DNA of 64,000 nucleotides from CAIQPV01 sp964480365 (lineage in GTDB: Bacteria > Pseudomonadota > Gammaproteobacteria > Burkholderiales > Gallionellaceae), in assembly GCA_964480365.1 (NCBI GenBank), contig CAYZPM010000020.1, forward strand, positions 4,611 through 68,610, written 5' to 3'. Under the pieces are notes generated by a model that did not search any database, had not been told where the DNA came from, and worked only from the letters and a program-made list of their open reading frames with translations. Within the stretch, counting starts at the first letter, position 1; every line of letters starts with the position of its first letter. The position numbers and the translations under genes were made by a program. Positions 20,551 through 28,577 of this stretch are shown one piece after another.

Positions 20551-20784
20551 TTTATTTTCCTCAAAGTAAAAAATTTAATTGGATTGCAAGTCATGGCGGA
20601 TTACTAACGTCACGGCGGCGGCATTCTATCAACTTTTTGCGGAAATTGCAGCAGGGCAGCGTACTTTTATGAATTTTTGATAATAAGTAGCCTGTCGGAC
20701 TTAAAGTGAATCGGTTGCAAGTCCGCCTGATCGGTTCAATTTCGTCTCGCCGATTTTTTCGGTCATTAGGCTGTGGTATACGGT

Positions 20785-21420
20785 TCAGATATTGATGATG
20801 CCGTTGCGGATGGCAAATGTGGTTAATGCCGCAACATTGTGCAGGCCGAGTTTCTGCATGATGTTGCGGCGGTGCACATCGACGGTTCTGACGGAAATTA
20901 ACAGATTGTCTGCGATTATCTTGGAGGAGTCGCCTTTCACCAGGAGTTGTAGCACCTCGCGCTCACGCGGGCCGAGTCGCGAGATGCCCGGCATGGAGTG
21001 GTGTTCTGAATTTTCGGCCATGATCTTTGTTGCTTCAGGGCACAAGTATTGCTGCTGATTCATGACAGTGCGCAAAGCGCATAATAATTCATCGCTGGCA
21101 TTTTCTTTAGTGATATAACCGGCAGCGCCAGCTTCGAGCATTTCCGCAACGTGCAGTCTGTCGTTGTAAGAAGATAAACCAATCACCTTGATTTTTGGAT
21201 GCTGGTTGGATAGCCACCGCGTGGCTTCAATGCCACTCATCTCCGGCATGGAGATGTCAGTTACGACCACATCCGGTTTTAATGCTGCGGCGAGTTTTAG
21301 CATGGCGCGCCCATTATTGGCTTCGCCCACCACTTTCATGTCATCTTCTCCGCTCAGCAGCCTACGCAAGGAGTCGAGCAGTATCTGATGATCGTCAGCT
21401 AGTAATATACGGATGCTCAT
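20785..21420 (-). CDS. NarL/FixJ-family response regulator
   Basis: A 211-residue two-component regulator. The receiver domain (1-120) has the acidic pair DD (10-11), phospho-acceptor D55 in VVVTDISMPEMSG, T in GLSSYN and K105 in GYITKENAS. The LuxR-type HTH (about 145-205) reads LGPREREVLQLLVKGDSSKIIADNLLISVRTVDVHRRNIMQKLGL. No sensor kinase gene is adjacent, so it is an orphan here. Targets cannot be read from the sequence. Confidence 0.92.
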   Translation of the reverse strand: MSIRILLADDHQILLDSLRRLLSGEDDMKVVGEANNGRAMLKLAAALKPDVVVTDISMPEMSGIEATRWLSNQHPKIKVIGLSSYNDRLHVAEMLEAGAAGYITKENASDELLCALRTVMNQQQYLCPEATKIMAENSEHHSMPGISRLGPREREVLQLLVKGDSSKIIADNLLISVRTVDVHRRNIMQKLGLHNVAALTTFAIRNGIINI

Positions 21421-22106
21421 AGGATGCGGTGGTTATATGTAAATTCGGCTAGATGGGCGAGGTGTTCAGTTTTGGACTCCGTCCAGTCCTTAAGTCGTTT
21501 TGCTAGGTGTCTATTTTGACAATTTTGAGGTTTGAAAAATATCGGCGGTTTGTTCAATAAGTGTTAAGAAATTTCGGTAATAGCTTGTCGGTATTTGTCC
21601 TATGTTATCAGCACATCTGTAAGTGTCATGACGTTAGTCAATGGCATGAGAAATAAACCTAGAAAAAGCAGTTGTCCACGAAAGGCACGAAAATACACGA
21701 AAAAATTCAACTCGATAGAAAGAGTTGGATTATCACCCGAAAGGTGAATGATTGAGCGCAAATAAGATTTTGATTTATTTCGTGTCTTTCGTGTTTTTCG
21801 TGGATGAATTGCTGTTTTTAGGATAAATAAAAAACGTCTAACCATGCCGTTCGTGACGATGGATAAACTGAATTATTTCGCTCATTTTTTTGCGGACTCA
21901 AGGGCGCGTCCACCTTGTCGGGTAGCTGATAAATACCTTGAATAGGGTATTAAAATATTTTTCGAGACCAGCTAGAGTTATCGTATGGCATGGAAAGCAA
22001 ATGAAGCCGAGGTTTTCCTGCTTGCTGTATGTCAGCGCACAGTCCGCACATTTCATGTATTGCCGTGTTGTACGGCAGTGAACTTCAAAATTTGGAGGGA
22101 ATAATC
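21421..22106. other. Long intergenic region with a large inverted repeat
   Basis: Nearly 690 bases with no supported gene. The minus-strand ORF over 21600-21845 just reads through the inverted repeat. The region holds that repeat (21663-21820) and AT-rich DNA before the DUF2934 gene (GAATAGGGTATTAAAATA about 21938-21956). Confidence 0.6.
21663..21820. repeat. Inverted repeat of CACGAAA units
   Basis: Left arm 21663-21710 (GTCCACGAAAGGCACGAAAA) and right arm 21768-21820 (TTTCGTGTTTTTCGTGGA) are reverse complements with scattered mismatches, each made of three CACGAAA-type words. The 57-base spacer carries a smaller hairpin (CACCCGAAAGGTG). It looks like a MITE-like or dispersed repeat. Confidence 0.75.
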
Positions 22107-22340
22107 ATGCCACACCAATCAACAGTAACAAGCAAGAAAATTGATTCCAAGCCGCACAAGATCAGCAAGAAATCGCTCGCCCAGTCTGAAAAAAGCTCCG
22201 GTAATAGAGAGGATCGTTTCCTCATGATTTCTGATGCGGCTTATTACCGCGCTTTAGGGCGCGGCTTTGAAGGCGGCGATCCAGTGGAAGACTGGCTGAA
22301 GGCCGAGGCAGAAATTGAGGGCATGTCGCACAACGGGTAA
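22107..22340 (+). CDS. DUF2934-family small protein
   Basis: A 77-residue protein. I chose the ATG at 22107, which has the ribosome site GGAGGGA 6-12 bases upstream. The frame is open further upstream but without a site. The C-terminal half, DRFLMISDAAYYRALGRGFEGGDPVEDWLKAEAEIE, is the DUF2934 signature. The N-terminal 40 residues are Lys/Ser-rich and disordered. Such proteins often lie beside stress genes, and here hsp20 follows 84 bases later. Molecular role unknown. Confidence 0.85.
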   Translation: MPHQSTVTSKKIDSKPHKISKKSLAQSEKSSGNREDRFLMISDAAYYRALGRGFEGGDPVEDWLKAEAEIEGMSHNG

Positions 22341-22424
22341 AAAAACCCGATAGGCAGTCCGTTTGTATTTGAGCGGAAATAACTCAGTCTTTAAACTTTT
22401 GTTACTTAAATAAGGAGAAATATC

Positions 22425-22874
22425 ATGGCAAATATTGTTCAGCGTTCCCCGCTTTTAGGCGATGTCGCCCGCTTCAATCCATTTATGGATGTTGACGACT
22501 GGTTTAATAATTTTGGTATGCGCCCATTCATCCGTGAAATGGAAGCCGCACCCAAGATCAAGATGGATTTAACCGAAAACGACAAGTCTTATGTTGTGCG
22601 TGCCGAAATTCCTGGTGTAAATAAAGAGGATATCAAGGTGACGGTGGATGGCAATATGGTTTCCATCAGCGCACAGGTCAAACATGAAAAAGAGAAAAAG
22701 GAAGGTGAAAAAGTGCTTTGCCGTGAGCGTTATCAAGGATCAAGTTACCGCAGCTTCACTTTGGCTAGTAACGTGGATGAAGGGAAAACCCAAGCCAAAT
22801 ATGACAACGGCGTATTGGAACTGACCTTACCAAAGAAAAACGGAAACGGGCACAAGGAAATTGCTATTTCATAA
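22425..22874 (+). CDS. Small heat shock protein Hsp20
   Basis: A 149-residue alpha-crystallin-domain holdase that keeps unfolding proteins soluble. Residues 45-140 form the crystallin domain: KIKMDLTENDKSYVVRAEIPGVNKEDIKVTVDGNMVSI, then the ERYQGSSYRSFTL loop and NGVLELTLPKK, close to the A-x-x-x-n-G-v-L signature. The C-terminal I-x-I is AIS-like (KEIAIS). TAAGGAG precedes the ATG. It lies between DUF2934 and a zinc protein. No clear RpoH promoter was found directly upstream. Confidence 0.95.
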   Translation: MANIVQRSPLLGDVARFNPFMDVDDWFNNFGMRPFIREMEAAPKIKMDLTENDKSYVVRAEIPGVNKEDIKVTVDGNMVSISAQVKHEKEKKEGEKVLCRERYQGSSYRSFTLASNVDEGKTQAKYDNGVLELTLPKKNGNGHKEIAIS

Positions 22875-23197
22875 AGGTAAACGCCGTCTCATGGTGTCTT
22901 GACCGTCAGTGAGTTACTTGCAGGGCCTGCACCCTCTGGGAAATCAAACTTGATTTCCCACTGCGGCAGGCCTGCTCCAACAGAGAATACGGCGGTTTCA
23001 TCGAAATGGGTATCCTCGACACCGCAGTAACACGCTACGTCTTGCAGAATGCAACTTTGATCGAAATGGTTGCAGAACTGCCGAAAAATGAGACGGATAT
23101 TGGCGCCTGAATGAGACAAAAAATGTGACGGGCGAGGCTGTGAAATATCAGTGAAAAAAATCGACCGTCCATGCGATCAACCTAAGGAGAATTTATC
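22875..23197. other. Intergenic region, possible relic
   Basis: No supported gene. It has a GAAATCAAACTTGATTTC palindrome (about 22940-22957) and a near-repeat of AACTTTGATCGAAATGG / TTTCATCGAAATGG (about 22996-23066). An eroded coding sequence is possible, but I see no family motif. GGAGAA precedes the next gene. Confidence 0.45.
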
Positions 23198-23701
23198 ATG
23201 AGTCACGCAGCCACTTCTGGCAGCTTCCGCAAAATTCAGCGCCATGACGGCATCTTTCAGGAGCAAGTGCATGATGCCTACAAGGCCAAGGGCAAGCTTC
23301 CGGAACCAACCATCTGTTTGCAATGCGGTGCAGTATTTCATGAAGGACGCTGGCAGTGGTGCAAAACTCCTGCTAACGCACATCGGGCTACATGCCCTGC
23401 CTGCCACCGTATTCACGATCACTATCCTGCTGGCTTCCTCACTTTACAGGGGGAGTTCTTTCTTGCTCATAACGAAGAAATTATGAATCTCGTGCGCAAC
23501 CACGAACAACATGAGCGGGCAGAACACCCGCTCAAACGCATCATGGATATAGCGGAAAAAGATGGCACAACGCTGGTGACCACTACTGATATCCATCTTG
23601 CCCGAGGCATAGGCGAAGCTTTACATCATGCCTATCAGGGCGAGCTGGAGTTTCATTACAACCCGGAGCAAAACCTGTTGCGTGTGGGTTGGACACACTG
23701 A
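23198..23701 (+). CDS. BCAM0308-type zinc-ribbon protein
   Basis: A 167-residue soluble protein. Residues 35-80 hold two zinc knuckles, CLQCGAVF and CPACHRIHDHYPAGF, followed by a region with NLVRNHEQHERAEHPLKRIMDI and LVTTTDIHLARGIGEALHHAYQGELEF. This is the pattern of the BCAM0308 family, seen in betaproteobacteria near Hsp20 and other stress genes. It resembles the N-terminus of NMD3-like proteins. RNA or ribosome contact is inference. CTAAGGAGAA lies upstream of the start. Confidence 0.75.
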   Translation: MSHAATSGSFRKIQRHDGIFQEQVHDAYKAKGKLPEPTICLQCGAVFHEGRWQWCKTPANAHRATCPACHRIHDHYPAGFLTLQGEFFLAHNEEIMNLVRNHEQHERAEHPLKRIMDIAEKDGTTLVTTTDIHLARGIGEALHHAYQGELEFHYNPEQNLLRVGWTH

Positions 23702-23784
23702 ACACGTTCGCGCGATGCGCCCCATGAATTGGCGCGGACTGCTTAGCAGTAACGCGCCATCCATTTTACTGCAATAGATTTCCT

Positions 23785-24561
23785 TCAGACTGATTCAAGA
23801 CGTATCGTCCAGAAATCGTCGGCGAGGTTGGAGTCGGTGAGGTAGGAATAGGGCATGGTAAAGTAGCCTTTGATTCCCCACCAGTCACCCCACGAGTTGC
23901 GTACGATGAAGCGCTGGGTGCTATCGTCATAGCCGACGGCAACCACTGCGTGTCCACCCAGAAGTTTTTCCTTGGGGCCGGGCATATTTATTTCACCGGT
24001 TTTAGCCGCTGCATCGCTTTCAAATTCGGTGTAAACCGAGAAGCCGAATACGAATGGATAGCCTGAGGCGAGGCAGCCTTTCATCTGATTGAGGATTTGC
24101 GGCACGCGCTGATATTGCACCGCCTTGTATTTGATCGCGTCCTGATAGCACTCCTGCTTGGGCTTGTGTGTGAATTTTGCAATGTCATAAGGCCATTCTT
24201 TTTCCGGACAATCCCCCTGATTGGCGATGCTTTTGATCCCGTCGCGGATTTGCGCACCGGCATCTGAATCGACGGAATTTTCCATTACGCGCTCGTTGTA
24301 GTAAATGAACAGGCGCGAGGGAACGAAATCAGGTTTCAGCTTTTGTTTGTGTCGCTCGAACTGCATGGCGCCACCGATGGCGTTGGCCGTGCAACTGCCG
24401 AGCGCACCTTGATCGTAAACCGGAGGGCAATGAGGGCGGAGGTCAGCCTTGGCGGGCAGTTTCGCAATATGAACCATTGATGTGGCATAAAGAAAGTCGC
24501 GGTGATCCGGCACGTCTGGCAGCCAGCCGTAAAAGTGTTTGTTTTTGGATATTCTGGTCAT
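23785..24561 (-). CDS. C1A papain-like cysteine peptidase
   Basis: A 258-residue protein of the papain fold without a signal peptide. Starting at 24561 places GGGAG 8 bases upstream; the open frame continues 15 codons further. The catalytic set is visible: Q51 and C57 in YDQGALGSCTAN, H204 in LLGGHAVVAVGYDD and N222 in RNSWGDWWG. The start segment WLPDVPDHRDFLY is typical of bacterial and viral C1A members that lack a long propeptide. Substrate unknown. The tail (WTIRLES) suggests a cytosolic enzyme. Confidence 0.9.
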   Translation of the reverse strand: MTRISKNKHFYGWLPDVPDHRDFLYATSMVHIAKLPAKADLRPHCPPVYDQGALGSCTANAIGGAMQFERHKQKLKPDFVPSRLFIYYNERVMENSVDSDAGAQIRDGIKSIANQGDCPEKEWPYDIAKFTHKPKQECYQDAIKYKAVQYQRVPQILNQMKGCLASGYPFVFGFSVYTEFESDAAAKTGEINMPGPKEKLLGGHAVVAVGYDDSTQRFIVRNSWGDWWGIKGYFTMPYSYLTDSNLADDFWTIRLESV

Positions 24562-24920
24562 GATGAGTCTCCCTAGATTTTTATTGTTGATGAATATTGG
24601 ATGCAACCCGGATTGTCCATCAAGCCAGAAACGCCTGTTTTGGCTAAGTTCAAGATGGACCCAACGAAATCTACAAGATCAAACAAGCTGTTATCTGTAC
24701 GCTGCCGCACATATGGGCAGTCAGTGTTTAAAGGTAGCCAATGCAAACCAGGTATGCGATCTGATCTCTGAATAAAATCAGGTGCAAAATTTACTGAAAC
24801 TCGCTGATGCAACGACCATGCAAAGCGTAGCGTAGGTTCTTGCATATTCCGATATATCCATTAATATGCCAAACTCACGTCAGCATGCACTTCTTACGCA
24901 CAAGTTACAAAGGAATAAAC
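24562..24920. other. Divergent promoter region
   Basis: 359 bases between two divergently transcribed genes. No family-recognisable ORF. It must contain both promoters, but I could not place convincing -35/-10 pairs. Confidence 0.5.
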
Positions 24921-26189
24921 ATGGCATCGCAAAGAATCCAAGGCTATCCCATCCTGATTATCGGAGCTGGACGCGGAGGATATGCCCTTCTTGAGATGTT
25001 CATGGAAGACAGGTTGGTTAAAGTTATCGCTATAGTAGATACGAATCCTGCTGCGCCTGGAATCGAACTGGCTAAAAGCCATGGGATTCCAACCTATACC
25101 GATGCTGGTGATGCGCTGCGGGCCTGCAAAGACTATCCGGACTGTATCATTTATAACTTATCGCACGATGAGGCAATCACCGCAGAGGTGGGCAAAGTTT
25201 TTGGCGATAATAAAAGGGTGGCAAGCGGTCTTGAAGTCAATCTGTTCTGGCAAATGGTGACGAACCTGAAGCAGGTCAAGGGGGAACTCGAAAAAAGCCA
25301 GAATCAGTTGCAAGCCATTATTCATAACGCGATGGATGGCATCATCACGATCAATGAAGCTGGGGAGATTCATGGATTCAACCCCGCAGCCGAGCAAATA
25401 TTTGGTTATGCACAGCAGGACACATTAGGCAGAAACTTGAACATACTGATGCCCGAGCCTTTTCGAAGTGAACACGCATCCTACGTCAAGCGGTATTTGC
25501 AGACTGGCGAGGCAAAGATCATAGGCATACGCGGACGTGAGGTGGTAGCCGTCCGAAAAAATGGCGAACAGTTTCCCATGGAGTTGTCCGCATCGGAAAT
25601 GATATTGGGTGGACAGCGTTACTTTATCGGCATCGTCCGGGATATTACAGAACGCAAACGGACCGAAGAAAAAATAGCGCATTTGGCTCACTACGATTAT
25701 TTAACAGACCTTCCGAACCGAGCGCTGTTTTTGGATAGCCTCGAACATTCCGTTTCTCTGGCCAAGCGAAATAAATTCAAAGTGGCCGTGTTGTTTCTCG
25801 ATCTGGATGGATTCAAAAAGGTCAACGACACGCTGGGGCACGATGCGGGTGACCTGTTGTTACAGGAAGTTTCCAAGAGACTGAAAGTGACCATAAGAGC
25901 ATCGGATACGGTAGCGCGAGTGGGCGGGGACGAATTCATCTTTGTGCTAAACGAAATTGGATCAGATGAAAACGCCGCATTGATGGCAAATAAAATAATT
26001 ACCGCATTGTCTGAGCTGTTCGAACTAAAGGGGCAACGATGTCATGTGGGAGGCAGCATTGGCATTTCCCTATACCCGGATGGTTCCAAAGACCCTGAAA
26101 CGCTTATCAAGCAAGCTGATGACGCAATGTATCTGGCAAAGCAAAGCGGGAAAAACACTCATAAATTCTATCGGGATGTGTTGCCATAA
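24921..26189 (+). CDS. Rossmann-PAS-GGDEF diguanylate cyclase
   Basis: A 422-residue protein from the ATG at 24921 (AAGGA upstream; the frame is open 27 codons earlier). Residues 1-110 form a nucleotide-binding Rossmann fold: ILIIGAGRGGYALLEMF, then VIAIVDTN and a GIPTYTDAGDAL stretch, like CoA/NAD-binding domains. A short coiled coil (112-130) leads to a PAS domain (130-250; GIITINEAGEIHGFNPAAEQIFGY, ending ERKRTEE). The GGDEF domain (255-420) has DYLTDLPNRALF, DLDGFKKVNDTLGH and an intact GGDEF (about 334-338), so it should make cyclic di-GMP. No EAL domain. Confidence 0.92.
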   Translation: MASQRIQGYPILIIGAGRGGYALLEMFMEDRLVKVIAIVDTNPAAPGIELAKSHGIPTYTDAGDALRACKDYPDCIIYNLSHDEAITAEVGKVFGDNKRVASGLEVNLFWQMVTNLKQVKGELEKSQNQLQAIIHNAMDGIITINEAGEIHGFNPAAEQIFGYAQQDTLGRNLNILMPEPFRSEHASYVKRYLQTGEAKIIGIRGREVVAVRKNGEQFPMELSASEMILGGQRYFIGIVRDITERKRTEEKIAHLAHYDYLTDLPNRALFLDSLEHSVSLAKRNKFKVAVLFLDLDGFKKVNDTLGHDAGDLLLQEVSKRLKVTIRASDTVARVGGDEFIFVLNEIGSDENAALMANKIITALSELFELKGQRCHVGGSIGISLYPDGSKDPETLIKQADDAMYLAKQSGKNTHKFYRDVLP

Positions 26190-26232
26190 AATTCTGGAGA
26201 ATAAATATGTACCAAATGACCGGGTGATAATT

Positions 26233-26616
26233 TCATCCGACATCCCCATCCACATAAAACCATCGTCCAGCTTCATGCACGAAACGGCTGAGTTCATGCA
26301 AACGATGCGCACGACCATTTACTTTATATCGCGCTACGAATTCAACCACAGCGTAATCCGGTTGTTGCTGCTCATAACGCTTTACTTCCAGTCCCAGCCA
26401 TTTTGTGGCGACATCCTCCGCCAGACCCAGCGCAACGGGGCGCGTGGAGGGATGCCAAGTCGATCGCAGGTAATCTTCGCGCAGCAAGGTGTAAGCAGTA
26501 TAACGTGAGCGCATCAATGCTTCTGCAGTAGGGGCGATCTCGCCACCGTCCAGATAGCGCCCGCAGCAGTCCGTGTATTTTTGGTTGCTACCACATGGAC
26601 AGGCTGTTGAGTTCAT
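26233..26616 (-). CDS. YchJ-like SEC-C/UPF0225 protein
   Basis: A 127-residue protein of the YchJ family. An N-terminal SEC-C-type zinc knuckle, CPCGSNQKYTDCC, is followed by the NTF2-like domain with ALMRSRYTAYTLLREDYLRSTWHPSTRP and VEFVARYKVNGRAHRLHELSRFV. Only the N-terminal metal motif is present; E. coli YchJ has a second one at the C-terminus. Function unknown. It converges with the cyclase gene and is 28 bases downstream of srkA in the same direction. Confidence 0.9.
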   Translation of the reverse strand: MNSTACPCGSNQKYTDCCGRYLDGGEIAPTAEALMRSRYTAYTLLREDYLRSTWHPSTRPVALGLAEDVATKWLGLEVKRYEQQQPDYAVVEFVARYKVNGRAHRLHELSRFVHEAGRWFYVDGDVG

Positions 26617-26644
26617 AGCTATAAATCCGGGATATCCAAATGCA

Positions 26645-27634
26645 TTACGCCTGCCACAGCGGCGGCTCCTGCATCAGCGCGATCTGCTCGCGCAATTCGA
26701 GGATGCGGTCCTGCCAGTAGCGCTGGGTGTTGAACCACGGAAACGCTTGTTTGAAGGCTGGATCATCCCAGCGCTGCGCCAGCCACGCCGAGTAGTGAAT
26801 CAAGCGCAAGGTGCGCAGGGCTTCAACCAGATGCAATTCGCGTTCATCGAAGTCGTAAAAGTCTTCGTAGCCCGCCAGCACGTCACCCATCTGCCGCACC
26901 ATGTCGGCGCGCTCGCCCGATAGCAGCATCCACAAGTCCTGCACCGCAGGCCCCATGCGACTGTCGTCAAAATCCACGAAGTGCGGGCCGTCGTCTGTCC
27001 ATAGCACGTTGCCTGCATGGCAGTCGCCGTGCAGGCGCAACGTACTCACCTCGCCCGCGCGATCATAGCAGTGGCGCACACCGTCCAGCGCCTGCGCTGC
27101 CACGCTGCTGTAGGCTGCAAGCAGATCCCCCGGAATAAAATCATGCGCCAGTAAATAGTCGCGCGGTGTCACGCCAAATGAAGCGATATTCAATTCGGGG
27201 CGATGCTGAAACGGCTTGAGCGCGCCGATAGCGTGGATGCGCCCGAGAAATCGCCCCATCCATTCCAGCGTATCGCGGTTTTCGAGTTCGGGTGCACGTC
27301 CGCCGTGTTTTGGGAAAACGGAAAAGCGGAATCCCTCGAAGTTGTGAAGCGTCTTCCCGTCTAGCGCCAGCGCCGGCACAACCGGAATTTCGCGCTCAAC
27401 CAGCTCCTGCACAAAGGCATGCTCTTCGAGAATGGCGGCATCCGTCCAGCGCTCGGGGCGATAAAATTTTGCCACCAGCGGTGCGCCTTCTTCCATGCCG
27501 ACCTGATACACGCGGTTCTCATAGCTGTTGAGCGCCAGCAGACGACCGTCGCTACGGAATCCCACGCTTTCCAACGCGTTCATCACGCAGTCGGGGGTGA
27601 GTAGTGAGTAAGAGATGTCCGTTTTCGTGTCCAT
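26645..27634 (-). CDS. srkA: Stress response serine/threonine kinase SrkA (YihE/RdoA)
   Basis: A 329-residue kinase of the aminoglycoside-phosphotransferase fold that protects E. coli from stress-induced death. It has LALNSYENRVYQVG (glycine-loop equivalent), VAKFYRPERWTDAAILEEH with the ATP lysine, the catalytic HGDCHAGNVLW, and the metal-binding VDFDDSRMGPAVQDLW. In E. coli it lies beside dsbA, but dsbA is not here. It likely forms a transcript with the ychJ-like gene. Confidence 0.93.
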   Translation of the reverse strand: MDTKTDISYSLLTPDCVMNALESVGFRSDGRLLALNSYENRVYQVGMEEGAPLVAKFYRPERWTDAAILEEHAFVQELVEREIPVVPALALDGKTLHNFEGFRFSVFPKHGGRAPELENRDTLEWMGRFLGRIHAIGALKPFQHRPELNIASFGVTPRDYLLAHDFIPGDLLAAYSSVAAQALDGVRHCYDRAGEVSTLRLHGDCHAGNVLWTDDGPHFVDFDDSRMGPAVQDLWMLLSGERADMVRQMGDVLAGYEDFYDFDERELHLVEALRTLRLIHYSAWLAQRWDDPAFKQAFPWFNTQRYWQDRILELREQIALMQEPPLWQA

Positions 27635-27653
27635 GGCGAAACAAGCATACCGT

Positions 27654-27768
27654 CATTCCCGCGCAGGCGGGAATCCAGTTGATTTAATGATCCGCGCGTG
27701 GCGCGACAACAAAAGTTTTGTCCGCTACGCGGATTTTTTGTTTTGCTGGATTCCCGCCTGCGCGGGAT
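27654..27768. repeat. REP-like inverted repeat pair
   Basis: Copy 27654-27678 (CATTCCCGCGCAGGCGGGAA) and inverted copy 27746-27768 (CTGGATTCCCGCCTGCGCGG) flank an inner hairpin GTCCGCTACGCGGAT. This is the common ATTCCCGC-GCGGGAAT dispersed family, also at 3-33. It lies directly downstream of the DUF1415 gene, beyond repeat 27767-27819. Confidence 0.85.
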
Positions 27769-27819
27769 AACCAGCGACTTGGCTGGCGTTGTTTGCCAGC
27801 TTAGCCGAATGGCTAGTAG
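27767..27819 (+). repeat. 53-bp hairpin repeat, copy A
   Basis: The unit starts ATAACCAGCGACTTGGCT and ends CGAATGGCTAGTAG. It contains the stem GCTGGC / GCCAGC. Copy B at 28486 has the same frame with GCTGTC / GACAGC, so the stem covaries. The two copies are direct repeats on either side of the DUF1415 gene. Confidence 0.85.
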
Positions 27820-27836
27820 TTCCATCAATGACCGCC

Positions 27837-28415
27837 TTATTTAATGTTCTTATCTTTCTGTACGTCCGCCAGGCCAAGTTCATTCCAGCCTTCATGTCCC
27901 AAGCGGCGCATAGTCTCGATATTTTTATCGAAAATCTGCGCGGCATCGGGGAACGCTGCCACGGCTTGCTCGATACTGGCTTCGCGCAGTAAATGCAGGG
28001 TAGGGTAAGGCGAGCGGTTGGTGTAGTTGGTTATATCATCCGGCTCGGTATCGGCGAATTGATATTTCGGATGCATGCTTGCCACTTGTAGCTCGCCATC
28101 CAGATCAACTTCCACCAGCGCTGCCTCCACCACTTCCAGAAAATCGTTGTAATCGAGGAAATCGGTAAGCACATGGGGATGAATCAACAGTACGGTATCA
28201 ATAGCAGAAGCACTCGACTCTGCCAAAACCTCAAACTCACCCAGCAAATCGCGCAGCAGTTCCTCGGGCGTTTGCGCCGCGCTCACCACATAACGGATCT
28301 GGTTTTTGACTTGCACCCCTTTGGCGAATGGGCACAGGTTGAGGCCGATCACCGCGCGCTCCAGCCATAGCTTGGTCGCGGCGATGGCATCTTCGTTGGA
28401 TACATTAGTATTCAT
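27837..28415 (-). CDS. DUF1415-family protein
   Basis: A 192-residue protein from the ATG at 28415; the frame extends to 28487 but into repeat DNA. The family motifs are clear: ATKLWLERAVIGLNLCPFAKGV, IRYVVSAAQTPEELLRDLL, FLDYNDFLEVVEAAL, and MHPKYQFADTEPDDITNYTNRSPYPTLHLLRE. DUF1415 is widespread in Gram-negative bacteria and has no known role. The conserved CPFAK cysteine suggests a catalytic or metal site. The whole gene is bracketed by the two 53-bp direct repeats. Confidence 0.9.
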   Translation of the reverse strand: MNTNVSNEDAIAATKLWLERAVIGLNLCPFAKGVQVKNQIRYVVSAAQTPEELLRDLLGEFEVLAESSASAIDTVLLIHPHVLTDFLDYNDFLEVVEAALVEVDLDGELQVASMHPKYQFADTEPDDITNYTNRSPYPTLHLLREASIEQAVAAFPDAAQIFDKNIETMRRLGHEGWNELGLADVQKDKNIK

Positions 28416-28430
28416 TCTGAAATCCATAAA

Positions 28431-28455
28431 CCGTTCGGCCTGATCTTGTCGAAGG
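28431..28455 (+). repeat. Degenerate half copy of the TTCGACAAGCTCA repeat
   Basis: CCGTTCGGCCTGATCTTGTC matches the right arm of the repeat at 3819-3888 with two changes. It stands without its partner arm. Confidence 0.65.
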
Positions 28456-28485
28456 CCAGCATTGGTGCAAGGCTGGCGGTTCGAC

Positions 28486-28538
28486 ATAACCAGCGACTTG
28501 GCTGTCGTCTTTTGACAGCTTAGTCGAATGGCTAGTAG
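28486..28538 (+). repeat. 53-bp hairpin repeat, copy B
   Basis: Second copy of the unit at 27767. Inner stem GCTGTC / GACAGC, and outer stem CGACT / AGTCG is fully paired here. A 17-base piece of the same unit is found inverted at 44623-44639. Confidence 0.85.
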
Positions 28539-28577
28539 AACATCAAGCTCACCGCGAACGGTAAGTTGTATAAAACT

